Below are positions 44,772-54,536 of a stretch of 64,000 nt of DNA, piece by piece. Both the position numbers and the translations under genes were made by a program. Below the pieces are notes generated by a model. It was not told the DNA's origin, did not search any database, and saw nothing but the letters and a program-made list of their open reading frames with translations. Within the stretch, counting starts at the first letter, position 1. Every line of letters begins with the position of its first letter. Origin of the DNA: Lysobacter capsici (GTDB lineage: Bacteria; Pseudomonadota; Gammaproteobacteria; Xanthomonadales; Xanthomonadaceae); the NCBI RefSeq assembly GCF_014779555.2, contig NZ_CP094357.1:868001-932000 (forward strand). The letters run 5' to 3'.

Positions 44772-44977
44772 GGTGTCCTTCCCCAAGACAAACGTCGGCC
44801 GCCGACGCGGCGACCGTTCGCGGGCATCCTAGCAGCGCGTCGCGACGAGGGCACGTCGCGGCGATGCGGGCGGACGTGCCGATCGCGGCCGATTACGCCC
44901 GGCCGCGGCCGATCATGGGCACCTGAGGCGATCGGCGACGGTTCGCGCCGCCGCCGGCCCGACGCCTCGTGCGGCGA

Positions 44978-46876
44978 TCAGGCGCGGTCGCCGCGCAGCG
45001 CGCGGACCTGCGCTTCCAGCGATTGCGCGCTGACGCCGGCGGCGTCCTGCGGCGGATCGGCGACCACCTCGATCGCGGCGCGGAACCGGCGCGGCACCCG
45101 CATGCGGTCCAGCCGTCCGCCTTCGGCGCGGTTGCTGCGGCGGCTCCACATGCTGGCCCACATGCCGCGCAGCGCCATCGGGATCACCGGCACCGGATTT
45201 TTCTCCAGCACCCGCTCGACCCCGGACTTGAACGCCGCGATCTCGCCGTCCTTGGTCAATGCGCCCTCGGGGAAGATGCCGACCAACTGACCGTCGGCGA
45301 GCGCGGCCTCGATTTCCTCGAACGCGCGCTGCATCACCTCGGGGTCTTCCTTGGCCCCGGCGATCGGGATCGCCTTGGCGGTGCGGAAGATCCAGCTCAT
45401 CACCGGGATGTTGAAGATCTTGTAATACATCACGAAGCGCACTGGCCGCGGGATGCTCGCGCTGAGGATCAGCGCGTCCATGTAGCTGACGTGATTGCAC
45501 ACCACCAGCGCCGCGCCTTCGTCGGGAATCTTCTCGACCCCGGACACGCGCAACCGGTACAGGGTGCGCACCAGCACCCAGCTGAGGAAGCGCATCAGGA
45601 ACTCGGGCACGATCGTGAAGATGTAGATCGCGACCAGCGCGTTGGCGATCGCCAGCGCCAGGAACACCTGCGGGATGGTCCAGTGCAGGAAGCGCTGCAC
45701 GACCACGCCGAGCACCGCCGCCGACACGATGAAGGCCGCGTTCTGGATGTTCATGCCGGCGATCACGCGCGACAGCTCGTTCTTCGGCGAGCGGTTCTGG
45801 ATCAGCGCGAACAGCGGCACCACGAAGAAACCGGCGAACAGGCCGATCCCGACCAGGTCGATCATGATCCGCCACGAACCGGCGCCGCGCACGAACGCGG
45901 CCACGTCCAGCCCGGTCGCGGTGGCCGCGCCGGTGCGGGCGAAATACAGGTCGATCATGAAGGCGCTGATGCCGAACGCGCCCAGCGGCACCAGGCCGAT
46001 TTCGACCGTGCGCGCCGACAGGCGTTCGCACAGCATCGAGCCCACGCCGGTGCCGATCGAGAACAACGCCAGGGCGAAGATGTACAACGTCGGATCGCCG
46101 CCGAGATTGGTCAGCGCATAGCCCGGCAACTGCGAAGTCAGCACTGTGCCGACGAACCAGAACCACGACACGCCCAGCACCGAATTGCGCACCGCCGGCT
46201 GCCGGCGGGTCATGCGCATGATCTTCACCGACTCGGGAATCGGGTTCCACTGGATCTTCAGGTCCGGCTCGCCCGCATCGGCGCGCGGGATCATCCGGCT
46301 GACCAGATTGCCGGTCACCGCCAGCACGATGATCGCGGTCGCCGCGACCACCGGCCCGTGGGTGCCGGCGAGGGTGAAGATCAGGCCGCCGAAGATCATG
46401 CCGGTGAGGATCGCGATCGAGGTGCCCATCTCGACCAGGCCGTTGCCGCCGGTGAGCTCCTCGGGCTTGAGTACCGAGGGCAGGATCGAATACTTGACCG
46501 GCCCGAACAGGGTCGACTGCAGGCCGGTGCCGAACAGCGCGATCAGCAGGATCGTCATGTTCTGGGTGACGAAGCCTACCGCGGCCAGCGACATGATCGC
46601 GATCTCCATCGAGGTCGTGATCCGGATCAGCTTGTGCTTCTCCAGCTTCTCGGCGATCTGCCCGGCGGTGGCCGAGAACAGGAAATACGGCAGGATGAAC
46701 AAGGCCGGCGCGAGGTTGGTATAGAGCGTGCGCTGCGCGTCGTCGACACCGAGGTAGAACAACAGCCCGATGATCGCCTGCCGATAGACGTTGTCGTTGA
46801 AGGCGCCGAAGGCCTGAGTCAGGAAGAACGGCAGGAACCGCCGTTGGGTGAGCAACGCGAACTGGTTGTGCGCCAT
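44978..46876 (-). CDS. MFS transporter fused to a 1-acylglycerol-3-phosphate acyltransferase domain
   Basis: 632 residues. The N-terminal about 415 residues are a 12-helix MFS carrier of the LplT type (FLTQAFGAFNDNVYRQA). The C-terminal about 200 residues are a PlsC acyltransferase with the NHVSYMDA H-x4-D motif (His462, Asp467) and FPEGALTKDG. In E. coli LplT flips lysophospholipids and Aas re-acylates them; this protein combines similar steps, so a lysophospholipid salvage role is likely. No AMP-ligase domain is present. The same fusion is common in xanthomonads. Confidence 0.92.
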   Translation of the reverse strand: MAHNQFALLTQRRFLPFFLTQAFGAFNDNVYRQAIIGLLFYLGVDDAQRTLYTNLAPALFILPYFLFSATAGQIAEKLEKHKLIRITTSMEIAIMSLAAVGFVTQNMTILLIALFGTGLQSTLFGPVKYSILPSVLKPEELTGGNGLVEMGTSIAILTGMIFGGLIFTLAGTHGPVVAATAIIVLAVTGNLVSRMIPRADAGEPDLKIQWNPIPESVKIMRMTRRQPAVRNSVLGVSWFWFVGTVLTSQLPGYALTNLGGDPTLYIFALALFSIGTGVGSMLCERLSARTVEIGLVPLGAFGISAFMIDLYFARTGAATATGLDVAAFVRGAGSWRIMIDLVGIGLFAGFFVVPLFALIQNRSPKNELSRVIAGMNIQNAAFIVSAAVLGVVVQRFLHWTIPQVFLALAIANALVAIYIFTIVPEFLMRFLSWVLVRTLYRLRVSGVEKIPDEGAALVVCNHVSYMDALILSASIPRPVRFVMYYKIFNIPVMSWIFRTAKAIPIAGAKEDPEVMQRAFEEIEAALADGQLVGIFPEGALTKDGEIAAFKSGVERVLEKNPVPVIPMALRGMWASMWSRRSNRAEGGRLDRMRVPRRFRAAIEVVADPPQDAAGVSAQSLEAQVRALRGDRA

Positions 46877-47343
46877 GCCGTCCTGCTTGTCGGTTCGTGT
46901 CCGCGCGTGGATGCGCGGCTCGGGCGAAGGATTCGCGTGGGGAGCCTAACAAAAGCCGACTGGCCGGGTGTAGCGGCATGAGCGAGGTAGCGCAAAAGTA
47001 GCCCCGGCAACGCACGCCCCTAGACCATCCGCTCCCGCCGAACCCCCGAACCCATCCAACCGCCGCCACCCGCCGTTGCCTTTAGCCTTTGCTGTTGCTT
47101 TTCCCCCCTTTGCAAAAGGGGGGCAGGGGGGATTCGCTTTTGCCCTGTGCATCACCCTGCCGGCTCTCATCCCGACCTAAGCACTTATCCCCAATCCGCC
47201 GCACGGACTCTGGTCGCCACCCCAGACGGACACGCCGCATTAGCCACACCTCTAAAACCCTTCTCCCGCTCGCAGCGACCGCGGCAGGCGCAGGCCGAAC
47301 GATTCGGGGCGTGAGCCGCGCTCGCAGCCTGACGTCCCGCCCT
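46877..47343. repeat. Intergenic region with CCCCCCTTT hairpin repeat
   Basis: The hairpin CCCCCCTTT-GCA-AAAGGGGGG is at 47103-47123, followed by CAGGGGGGATT, a repeat type common in xanthomonad genomes. No credible gene is seen in the remaining 460 bases. Confidence 0.65.
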
Positions 47344-47958
47344 TCAACGCACCGCCGGCTCCTGCCAATCCGATCCATGCGGCCCGTCCGCGGCCTTCTC
47401 CCGAGCCGTCCGGCTCCACTCGGGCTCCTCGCGCCAACGCCGCGTACTGCGCTGGAAGAACTGGCTGTTGGGCACCTGCAGCACCGTGTCCTCGCCGCTG
47501 GCATGGCTTTCCTGCAGCGTGGTGAAGATGAAATTGATATCGACCACCCGCCCGCGCAGCCCCGGCTTGTCGCCGCCCTCCAGCACCTCGATGTAGTCGT
47601 ACAGCCGGAACGGCCGCGTGGTCAAAATCAGCAACGCGCAGAAAATATTCGACAGCACGCTCCACGCCGCGAAGAACGCCACCGCGCCGACCGCGACGAA
47701 CCCGGTCAACGTCGTCCACACCACCGAGCCCTCGATCCCCAAGCGATTGAGCAACAACAGCAACGCCGCGATATAGATCAGCGTGTTCAATACCCGCCGC
47801 ACCCCGATCGCGAACGCCGGCGCCAGCTCGTAACGCGTCGACAGCCGCCGCAGCAGATGCCGCAGCAGCGTGGTCAGCAGCCACGCCCCGGCCAGAATGG
47901 CCAGCGCTTCGCCGAGTCTCGCGGCGATGTAGGCGGCGTGGGCGATGGTGGGGGACAT
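47344..47958 (-). CDS. Small mechanosensitive (MscS-type) ion channel
   Basis: 204 residues. Two or three N-terminal helices, then the pore-lining helix and beta domain (VVWTTLTGFVAVGAVAFFAA, RPFRLYDYIEVLEGGDKPG, VVDINFIFTTLQ) of MscS channels. It is shorter than E. coli MscS (286) and lacks much of the C-terminal cage. ATG 47958 is used. Confidence 0.88.
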   Translation of the reverse strand: MSPTIAHAAYIAARLGEALAILAGAWLLTTLLRHLLRRLSTRYELAPAFAIGVRRVLNTLIYIAALLLLLNRLGIEGSVVWTTLTGFVAVGAVAFFAAWSVLSNIFCALLILTTRPFRLYDYIEVLEGGDKPGLRGRVVDINFIFTTLQESHASGEDTVLQVPNSQFFQRSTRRWREEPEWSRTAREKAADGPHGSDWQEPAVR

Positions 47959-48221
47959 GCGGGTTCGGCCTTTGACTGCGGATACGGCCGAGCAGTGTAC
48001 GAAGCCGGGAGTTAGCGCGCCGTGCCGGAGTGGGCAGGAGCCTGATGGCGACGCGTCTGCACCTGAGCGCCGTCTTCGTGTCGCCAAGGCGGCGCCGATG
48101 GCCTATGAGTCGCTCGGCCGTTTAGCCTGGACCCGGCGACCTATCGGCAGCGTCATGCGGATGCTGGTTCATTGCCCGCATGAAACCCGCGGCCCGCCAT
48201 GGCGCGAGCTGCGCCGGATGG

Positions 48222-48593
48222 CTATTGGTCGATACGTTGATAGGCATCCAGAATCGCGTCCCTGAATTCCGCAGGCAGGGCGTCATAGTCCTGGGCGCGG
48301 TCCGCCAGCTTCTGGTCCAAGTCGGTATGCGTATCGAGCCCCGAAGCCACCGCGCGCAGCACCAGCAGGGTGCAGGCGGTGAATTCTCGTTCGTGCCCTG
48401 GTTTCAATGACTGCGCGCACAGCTCGATCACCTCGTAGGGATGCCAGTGCTGCCCCCGCGTCAGGACACCGTGTTGTACGTCGATAAGCTGTTTCAGCGC
48501 GTCCCGATGCCGCTCGACATCGCTGCCGTAGTCGCTTTCGGCAATGAAGCTGAGTTCGGCGTGGTTGAGCGATTTCAAGAGGTCGTCGAGCAT
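48222..48593 (-). CDS. Hypothetical helical protein (orphan)
   Basis: 123 residues, acidic, mostly helical, with AELSFIAESDYGSDVERH and AILDAYQRIDQ. Length, acidity and isolation are like immunity proteins of contact-dependent or polymorphic toxins, but no toxin is adjacent and no family is recognised. Its 5' end has no strong ribosome site. Confidence 0.6.
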   Translation of the reverse strand: MLDDLLKSLNHAELSFIAESDYGSDVERHRDALKQLIDVQHGVLTRGQHWHPYEVIELCAQSLKPGHEREFTACTLLVLRAVASGLDTHTDLDQKLADRAQDYDALPAEFRDAILDAYQRIDQ

Positions 48594-48825
48594 GGTTTCG
48601 AACGTCTGTGTCCAAGGTCAAGCGGTTGATGGCACGGCATCGGATCAAAGCAAGGCTCAAAGCTGGTTTGTCGTTACCAAGCCATGTTGAGCGAACGCTA
48701 CTCGATCCTGCAAAAATTAACCGATGCAACCCTCATTCGAGCCGAGGCGTTTGCGCGGGTCGATGGCGGACCGGGTACGCGGCGGCGGGCGGATGGTTCG
48801 CGTGCCGGCCGCGGCGCACGGGCCT

Positions 48826-49185
48826 TTACGACTCATGGCCCGGCACCCGAACGTCCAGGTAGTGCAGCAGATCGCCGGCCGCGTCGTTCGCATGGCCTCG
48901 CACATAGGCGCTCTCGTCCTGCAGCGCGGCGGCTATCAGGGGAACGACGGTTGCCGCGTCGATGCGGCGGCAAGTACGCGCGAGATGGCCGAATCCCAGG
49001 ACGGCGTTGCCCCTGACATTGACATGCGGATGCGATGCCAACGAGATGCAGATCGCCTGAGACCACTGGAAGTCCGGCGGGTCCATGCTGATCACGATGG
49101 GCACGTACAAAAGTTCATCGGGTACACCGCGCGCGATCACTGCGGCGACGTCCTGCTCCGTCCATCCGTCTTGAAACGGGCCCAT
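48826..49185 (-). CDS. HEAT-repeat-like hypothetical protein
   Basis: 119 residues from ATG 49185 (the frame is open to 49254). The segment HPHVNVRGNAVLGFGHLAR, then DESAYVRGHANDAAGDLLHY, looks like two HEAT-type helical repeats. Similar small proteins occur as orphan immunity-like genes. Next to the orphan at 48222, on the same strand. Function unknown. Confidence 0.6.
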   Translation of the reverse strand: MGPFQDGWTEQDVAAVIARGVPDELLYVPIVISMDPPDFQWSQAICISLASHPHVNVRGNAVLGFGHLARTCRRIDAATVVPLIAAALQDESAYVRGHANDAAGDLLHYLDVRVPGHES

Positions 49186-49392
49186 TGTTCGATCGCGTCC
49201 TGATGCGGGACCGAGAGGTCGTTTGGTCTCAGGTGCTTGTGAGCATTCTGGCATGGGTCGGATCCGGCGTTCGACATTGTCGGCGCCGAGTGAAGATTCG
49301 GCGTTTATCCCATGCGTGCTGCGCGGCGTATTTCAGGTCCAGCTAGCTTTCCTTCGATACCCTGGGACCAACCTTGCGAAGTGGAGGTCTGT

Positions 49393-49674
49393 ATGTCCGC
49401 CGACACCAAGACGCCGTTGGATCATGTCAACGCGACGCTGAATCAGCTCAAGGAAATGCGGCATTACTCCAAGAACTATGTGGAGCAGTTGACCGCGCAG
49501 TGGCTGCTGTTCGATGGGGAACTGTCGAAGTTGAAGCAGGCCGAGCGGATCGAGGAACTGATGACGCGCCAGGGCGAGTTGTACGACGCGCTGGAGGCGG
49601 AGATCGCGGAGCTGGAGGAAGTCGCGGTCTCATTGCAGCCGATGGCTGAGGACGCGGCGGGGACGGTGCATTAA
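49393..49674 (+). CDS. Small coiled-coil hypothetical protein
   Basis: 93 residues. A long amphipathic helix (about 12-75, NATLNQLKEMRHYSK, LSKLKQAERIEELMTRQGEL) with Glu/Leu heptads and no signal peptide. GGAGG lies about 10 bases before the ATG. No family is recognised; codon use fits the genome. Confidence 0.65.
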   Translation: MSADTKTPLDHVNATLNQLKEMRHYSKNYVEQLTAQWLLFDGELSKLKQAERIEELMTRQGELYDALEAEIAELEEVAVSLQPMAEDAAGTVH

Positions 49675-50222
49675 CAAGCCCCGCGCTTGCTTGCCTCGGT
49701 GGCTAAGCCATGCCTTTGGATCGAAACCACGACGGCCGGAACAGCGCGAGCTTTTCCGGCCGTCCTGATGTGGGCCAAGCGGGCGCGGGATCCGGACTTT
49801 TGGTTAGCGTCGATACGCTCACGCATCGGCCGAGCTCGGCGCCACGCAAGCCGCATCGGCGACCGCATCGGTAAGTTTGGGAGTTCGCCCGGATCGAGTG
49901 AGTCGCCGTTCGCGGCGCTCCGGGGCTGCGCGGCAGCCTGTTCATCCGGGCTGGGCGAACCGAGAAGAAAAACATCGGTCCCTGCCCCTACCAACATCTT
50001 ACTCCCCTGGGGGCTTGCGGCAAGCCCCGGGGCGTGGTGCTCAATCGCCCACCTGACTTGGCCGGTGGATCGGGAGGGTGCGATGAACAGGTTGTCGTTG
50101 AAGTACGGGCCGCGTGGGTGGGTTGAGGTCGCGGCGGGAGGAGTGCGACGGTCGCGGGCGGTCGACGCCGTGGCTTGCGAGGTTCGGGCGGCGCGCGCCG
50201 CGCTGTTTACGGGAGCGTCGCG
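49675..50222. other. Intergenic stretch, nothing firmly recognised
   Basis: About 550 bases between the coiled-coil gene and the monooxygenase. A GGGGCTTGCGGCAAGCCCC hairpin is near 50011. No credible gene was recognised. Confidence 0.35.
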
Positions 50223-51725
50223 ATGAACGTGCATGCGGTGGTGATCGTGGGCGGCGGCCCGACCGGGCTGATGCTGGCGGGCGAGTTGGCGCTGGCGGGC
50301 GTGGATGTCGCGGTGGTCGAGCGGCGCGCCACGCAGGAACTGGCCGGGTCGCGCGCGGGCGGGCTGCATGCGCGCACGCTGGAGATGTTCGATCAGCGCG
50401 GCATCGTCGATCGGTTTCTCGCCGAAGGGCAGAAGGCGCAAGTCGCGGGGTTCGCCGGGGTCAAGCTGGACATCAGCGCGTTTCCGACCCGGCACAATTA
50501 CGGGCTCGGGCTGTGGCAGAACCATATCGAACGCATTCTCGCCGGCTGGGTCGGCGAGTTGCCGGTGACGTTCTATCGCGAACGCGAGGTACTGGGGTTC
50601 GCGCAGGACGACAGCGGGGTCGACATCGTCATGTCCGACGGCAAGTCCTTGCGTTCGCAGTACATGATCGGTTGCGACGGCGGACGCAGCCGCGTGCGCA
50701 AGATCGCCGGCATCGATTTTCCCGGTTGGGACCCGACCATCAGCAGTCTGATCGCCGAGGTCGAGATGACCCAGACGCCGGAATTGGGCGTGCATCGCAG
50801 CGAACTGGGCGTGCATGCGTTCGGGCGGACCGAATACGAGATCCGCGACGGCCAGGTGATCTACAAGGACGAGGGGCCGATCAAGGTGATGGTCACCGAG
50901 GCGAGCGTCTCGGCGACGAACGATGAGCCGACCTTGGACGATCTGAGCCGGGCGTTGATCGCTGCATGCGGGACCGATTACGGCGCGCACAGCCCCACCT
51001 GGATTTCGCGTTTCACCGACGTGAGCCGGCAGGCGGCGACGTATCGCAGCGGACGCGTGCTGTTGGCGGGCGATGCGGCGCATGTGCATGCGCCCGATGG
51101 CGGTCATGGCTTGCAGACCGGCGTGCAGGACGCGATGAATCTGGGCTGGAAGCTGGCTCAGGTGATCAAGGGTACGTCGCCGGACAGTCTGCTCGACAGC
51201 TATCACGCCGAGCGGCATCCGGTCGCGGCGCGGGTGCTGCGCAATACGATGGCCTCGACCGCGTTGCGCCCGGCGGATGCGCGCACGACGGCGTTGCGCG
51301 ACACGGTGGCCGAACTGCTCGGCATGGATGAGCCGTACCGGCGATTCGCCGCGATGATGACGGGGCTGGATATCCGCTACGACTTCGGCGAGGGGCATCC
51401 CTTGCTTGGGCGGCGCATGCCGGATCTGGATCTGGTGACTGCCGGGGGGCCGTTGCGTGTTTACCGCTTGCTGCACGGTGCGCGACCGGTGCTGATCAAC
51501 TTCGGCGAGGCCGGTGGTTTCGATAGTTCGGGTTGGGCCGATCGGGTGCAGGCGATCGATGCCGGGTACGCGGGGGCTTGGGAGTTGCCCGCGCTTGGCG
51601 TGGTCGCCGCGCCTACGGCCGTGTTGGTTCGACCGGATGGGTATGTGGCCTGGGTAGGCGAGGGAAGTTGGCGGGGGCTGGCGGATGCGTTGACCGCGTG
51701 GTTTGGGGCGCCTGCGGCCGTTTAG
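50223..51725 (+). CDS. FAD-dependent aromatic monooxygenase (rifampicin monooxygenase-like)
   Basis: 500 residues, class A flavoprotein hydroxylase. The FAD site GGGPTG is at residues 11-16, the middle motif IGCDGGRSRVRK follows, and LLAGDAAHVHAPDGGHGLQT binds the flavin ribityl. A C-terminal thioredoxin-like domain of about 110 residues is present. The layout and DAMNLGWKLA segment resemble PHBH-type Rox and PgaE enzymes, so the substrate may be an antibiotic or polyketide phenol; not proved. No regulator is adjacent. Confidence 0.85.
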   Translation: MNVHAVVIVGGGPTGLMLAGELALAGVDVAVVERRATQELAGSRAGGLHARTLEMFDQRGIVDRFLAEGQKAQVAGFAGVKLDISAFPTRHNYGLGLWQNHIERILAGWVGELPVTFYREREVLGFAQDDSGVDIVMSDGKSLRSQYMIGCDGGRSRVRKIAGIDFPGWDPTISSLIAEVEMTQTPELGVHRSELGVHAFGRTEYEIRDGQVIYKDEGPIKVMVTEASVSATNDEPTLDDLSRALIAACGTDYGAHSPTWISRFTDVSRQAATYRSGRVLLAGDAAHVHAPDGGHGLQTGVQDAMNLGWKLAQVIKGTSPDSLLDSYHAERHPVAARVLRNTMASTALRPADARTTALRDTVAELLGMDEPYRRFAAMMTGLDIRYDFGEGHPLLGRRMPDLDLVTAGGPLRVYRLLHGARPVLINFGEAGGFDSSGWADRVQAIDAGYAGAWELPALGVVAAPTAVLVRPDGYVAWVGEGSWRGLADALTAWFGAPAAV

Positions 51726-51807
51726 TGAGATCGGTCTGGCCGATGCGTGCGGTTGTTGAGATGCGTGTCGCTGCAGGCTAGATCTCATGCATAGGGCACA
51801 GTTCCGA

Positions 51808-51894
51808 CTGTAGGAGCGGCGCGAGCCGCGACCGCGACATCGCGCTTACGTCGCATCTGTGGTGTCGCGGTCGCGGCTCGCGCCGCTCCTACAG
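51808..51894. repeat. REP doublet with 32-base perfect inverted repeat
   Basis: Arms at 51808-51839 and 51863-51894 are perfect reverse complements beginning CTGTAGGAGCGGCGCGAGCC, separated by 23 bases. Followed by a GGCCGG hairpin (51907-51935). Confidence 0.9.
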
Positions 51895-51976
51895 GGGGAA
51901 ACGAAACGGCCGGGAACGTGGAGGTGCTTCCGGCCGTGCGGGCTTGAGGTTCTCGGTAAAAGTTGAGGCCATGGTG

Positions 51977-52107
51977 CCGACTGTAGGACGGCGTCTTATT
52001 GGATTTCTTCGGTCATTAGCCGCGAGCGGACATCGCGCCTACGTCGTATTTGTATTGTCGCGGTCGCGGCTCGCGCCGCTCCTACAGGGGGAAACGAAAC
52101 GGCCGGG
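51977..52107. repeat. Degenerate second copy of the REP doublet
   Basis: 52056-52107 repeats 51863-51914 exactly; the left arm (51977-51990) is decayed. The duplicated block includes the GAAACGGCCGG start of the following terminator. Confidence 0.8.
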
Positions 52108-52135
52108 AGAGCGGGGCTCTTCCGGCCGTTTTTTT
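52097..52135. terminator. Strong terminator after purD
   Basis: AAACGGCCGG and AGAGC arms pair with GCTCT and CCGGCCGTTT around a GGG loop; T7 on the plus strand and TTTCGTTT on the minus strand. Confidence 0.85.
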
Positions 52136-52152
52136 GTCGCGATGGATGGGGC

Positions 52153-53454
52153 TCAGGATTTCGCGGCTTGTTGCTCGCGTTCGATCGCGCGCCAGCCGAT
52201 GTCGTTGCGGTGGAACTCGCCATCCCAGCCGATCTTCGCCAATGCGGCGTAGGCTTCGCGCTGCGCCTGAGCGACGTCGTCGCCCAGCGCGCACACGCAC
52301 AGCACGCGGCCGCCGGCGGTCAGCACTTCGCCGTTCGGGCCGAGCTTGGTGCCGGCCTGGAAGACCTTCGCGTGGGCGGGCTGCGCCGCGTCCAGGCCGT
52401 GGATGACGTCGCCGGCCTTCGGGGTGTCCGGGTAGTTCGCCGCGGCCATCACCACGCCGAGCGAGGGACGCGGGTTCCATTGCGCTTGCGTGGTGTCGAG
52501 CTTGCCGTCGAGCGCGGCTTCGACCAGGTCGAGCAGGTCGGAGTCCAGACGCAGCATCACCGGCTGAGTTTCCGGGTCGCCGAAGCGCACGTTGAATTCG
52601 ATGACTTTCGGCGCGCCGTGCGCGTCGATCATCAGGCCGGCGTAGAGGAAACCGGTGAACGGCACGCCGTCGGCGATCATGCCGTCGACGGTCGGCATCA
52701 CCACTTCGCGCATCACGCGCGCGTGCACTTCGGGCGTCACCACCGGCGCGGGCGAGTAGGCGCCCATGCCGCCGGTGTTGGGGCCGGTGTCGCCGTCGAA
52801 CACGCGCTTGTGGTCTTGCGAGGTCGCCATCGGCAGCGCGTGCTTGCCGTCGACCATGGAGATGAAGCTGGCTTCTTCGCCGTCGAGAAATTCCTCGATC
52901 ACCACGCGCGCGCCGGCGGCGCCGAAGGCGTTGCCCGAGAGCATGTCGGTGACCGCGGCTTCGGCTTCGTCCAGGGTCATCGCCACGATCACGCCCTTGC
53001 CGGCGGCCAGGCCATCGGCCTTGACCACGATCGGCGCGCCTTTCTCGCGAACATAGGCCAGCGCGGCGTCGACGTCGGTGTGCACGGCGTAGTACGCGGT
53101 CGGGATGCCGTGGCGGGCGAGGAAGTCCTTGGCGTAAGCCTTGCTGCCTTCGAGCTGGGCGGCGGCGGCGGTCGGTCCGAAGATGCGCAGGCCGGCGGCG
53201 CGGAAGCGGTCGACCACGCCAGCCACCAGCGGGGCTTCGGGGCCCACTACGGTCAGCGCGACGTTTTCGTCGGCGACCAGCTGGAGCAGGCCGTCGATGT
53301 CGGTGGCGGCCACGGCGACATTGCGGCAACGTCCCTCGTGCGCGGTGCCGGCGTTGCCGGGCGCGACCAGCACTTCGTCGATGCGCGGCGACTGGGCGAG
53401 CTTCCAGGCCAGCGCGTGTTCGCGCCCGCCGGAACCGATGACGAGGACTTTCAT
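52153..53454 (-). CDS. purD: Phosphoribosylamine--glycine ligase (GAR synthetase)
   Basis: 433 residues, second step of purine synthesis. MKVLVIGSGGREHALAWKL start, VVGPEAPLVAG, ATP-grasp domain (about 105-290) with VVKADGLAAGKGVIVA and the EFNVRFGDPETQ active-site loop. The start is chosen at the canonical MKVLVIG. Lies downstream of purH with one small gene between. Confidence 0.97.
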   Translation of the reverse strand: MKVLVIGSGGREHALAWKLAQSPRIDEVLVAPGNAGTAHEGRCRNVAVAATDIDGLLQLVADENVALTVVGPEAPLVAGVVDRFRAAGLRIFGPTAAAAQLEGSKAYAKDFLARHGIPTAYYAVHTDVDAALAYVREKGAPIVVKADGLAAGKGVIVAMTLDEAEAAVTDMLSGNAFGAAGARVVIEEFLDGEEASFISMVDGKHALPMATSQDHKRVFDGDTGPNTGGMGAYSPAPVVTPEVHARVMREVVMPTVDGMIADGVPFTGFLYAGLMIDAHGAPKVIEFNVRFGDPETQPVMLRLDSDLLDLVEAALDGKLDTTQAQWNPRPSLGVVMAAANYPDTPKAGDVIHGLDAAQPAHAKVFQAGTKLGPNGEVLTAGGRVLCVCALGDDVAQAQREAYAALAKIGWDGEFHRNDIGWRAIEREQQAAKS

Positions 53455-53570
53455 GGATGCTCCTGGCCACGACGGGCCGCGATGGCGTGGGGTACGCGGA
53501 TTGGAGATTTTACGCGAGTGTGGGTGGGGTTGAGTGTCGGGCATCGGGAATGCGATGTGGGCGAGGTGGC

Positions 53571-53652
53571 GCGGTCGCGGCTTGCGCCGCTCCTACAGGG
53601 GGCGGTTGTAGCCGCGAAGTCCGACTGTAGGAGCGGCGCGAGCCGCGACCGC
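53571..53652. repeat. REP doublet upstream of purD
   Basis: 28-base arms 53571-53598 and 53625-53652 are reverse complements with one mismatch, same family as at 51808 but in the opposite (tail-to-tail) order. Confidence 0.88.
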
Positions 53653-53698
53653 GACACTCGCCAGCGACGCGATCAGGATGTCGCAGCCGCAACTTGGA

Positions 53699-54478
53699 TT
53701 ACCGGATCGTCGACCCGGACACGATCACGCCATCCTTGCGCATCCGCCCGATCGCCAGATCCGCCAGGCTGTCCCACAACGGCGGCGGCAGCCGGTTCTT
53801 GCGCAGATGCCACAGCAAGGCGATGGACTGCGAACGACCTTCGCGCCAGGTGAGCGTCGCGCGCCAGGACGGTTGCAGGGTTTTCGGGTCCAGCAGTTCG
53901 ACCCGGTAATGCTGCTCGCTGACGCTGCGGCCGTCGTACTGCAGGTCCTGCAGCGCGACCCGCAGCACCGGCGCGTTGAATTCGCGCAGGCGCTGCATGG
54001 TTTGCGCCTGGTACTGCGCGGCGGCATCGCGATCGGCGGCGCGGGTGGTCTGGCCGAAACGTTCTTCGTCGCTGCGCGCGGCGAATTCGCGGGTGGTGTA
54101 GCCCAACTGGTCGAACCGTCTGGCCAGCGCGCGCGCGACCTGCACGGTGTAGTCGCGGCGCAGGCCGGCGCCGATTTCCAGCGACACGTCGGGTTCGACC
54201 ACCAGCACCGCGACCGACGATCCATCGATGCGATAGTCGCCGAGCGTTTCGCTGTCGACCGCCTGCCGGCGCGTGTACTGCCATGCGCCCCAGATCGCCA
54301 TCACCGCGAGCAACACCGCGATCACCGTGAGCTTGCGCGCGATCGAACGGCCGAGATTGCGGCCCAACGACGGCCGCTCGCTCAGGCCGGTCGCAGCATC
54401 GAGCTCGGCCCTGGGCCCGGCGGCGCCCGACCTGGACGCGCCGGGCTTGGAGGAGTCGGAATCAGAAGGATCGGACAT
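53699..54478 (-). CDS. Hypothetical single-span membrane protein between purH and purD
   Basis: 259 residues. A polar cytoplasmic N-terminus (1-47), one transmembrane helix (about 49-66, KLTVIAVLLAVMAIWGAWQY) and a periplasmic domain with AVLVVEPDVSLEIG and LRVALQDLQYDG. It may belong to a family of envelope proteins; no function recognised. 58 bases after purH, so probably co-transcribed. Confidence 0.75.
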   Translation of the reverse strand: MSDPSDSDSSKPGASRSGAAGPRAELDAATGLSERPSLGRNLGRSIARKLTVIAVLLAVMAIWGAWQYTRRQAVDSETLGDYRIDGSSVAVLVVEPDVSLEIGAGLRRDYTVQVARALARRFDQLGYTTREFAARSDEERFGQTTRAADRDAAAQYQAQTMQRLREFNAPVLRVALQDLQYDGRSVSEQHYRVELLDPKTLQPSWRATLTWREGRSQSIALLWHLRKNRLPPPLWDSLADLAIGRMRKDGVIVSGSTIR

Positions 54479-54536
54479 AAGCGATCAAGCGCCGCCGCGA
54501 GCGCCGAAGCGATCGCGGCCGCGCCAAGCTTCAACC

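Noticed and set aside
44969-46981. Plus-strand open frame opposite the MFS-PlsC gene
   Set aside because: Antisense His/Arg/Asp-rich shadow; the minus-strand gene has clear domains.
51808-52107. Considered as an insertion sequence end or attachment site
   Set aside because: No transposase or target duplication; the arms match the REP type found again at 53571.
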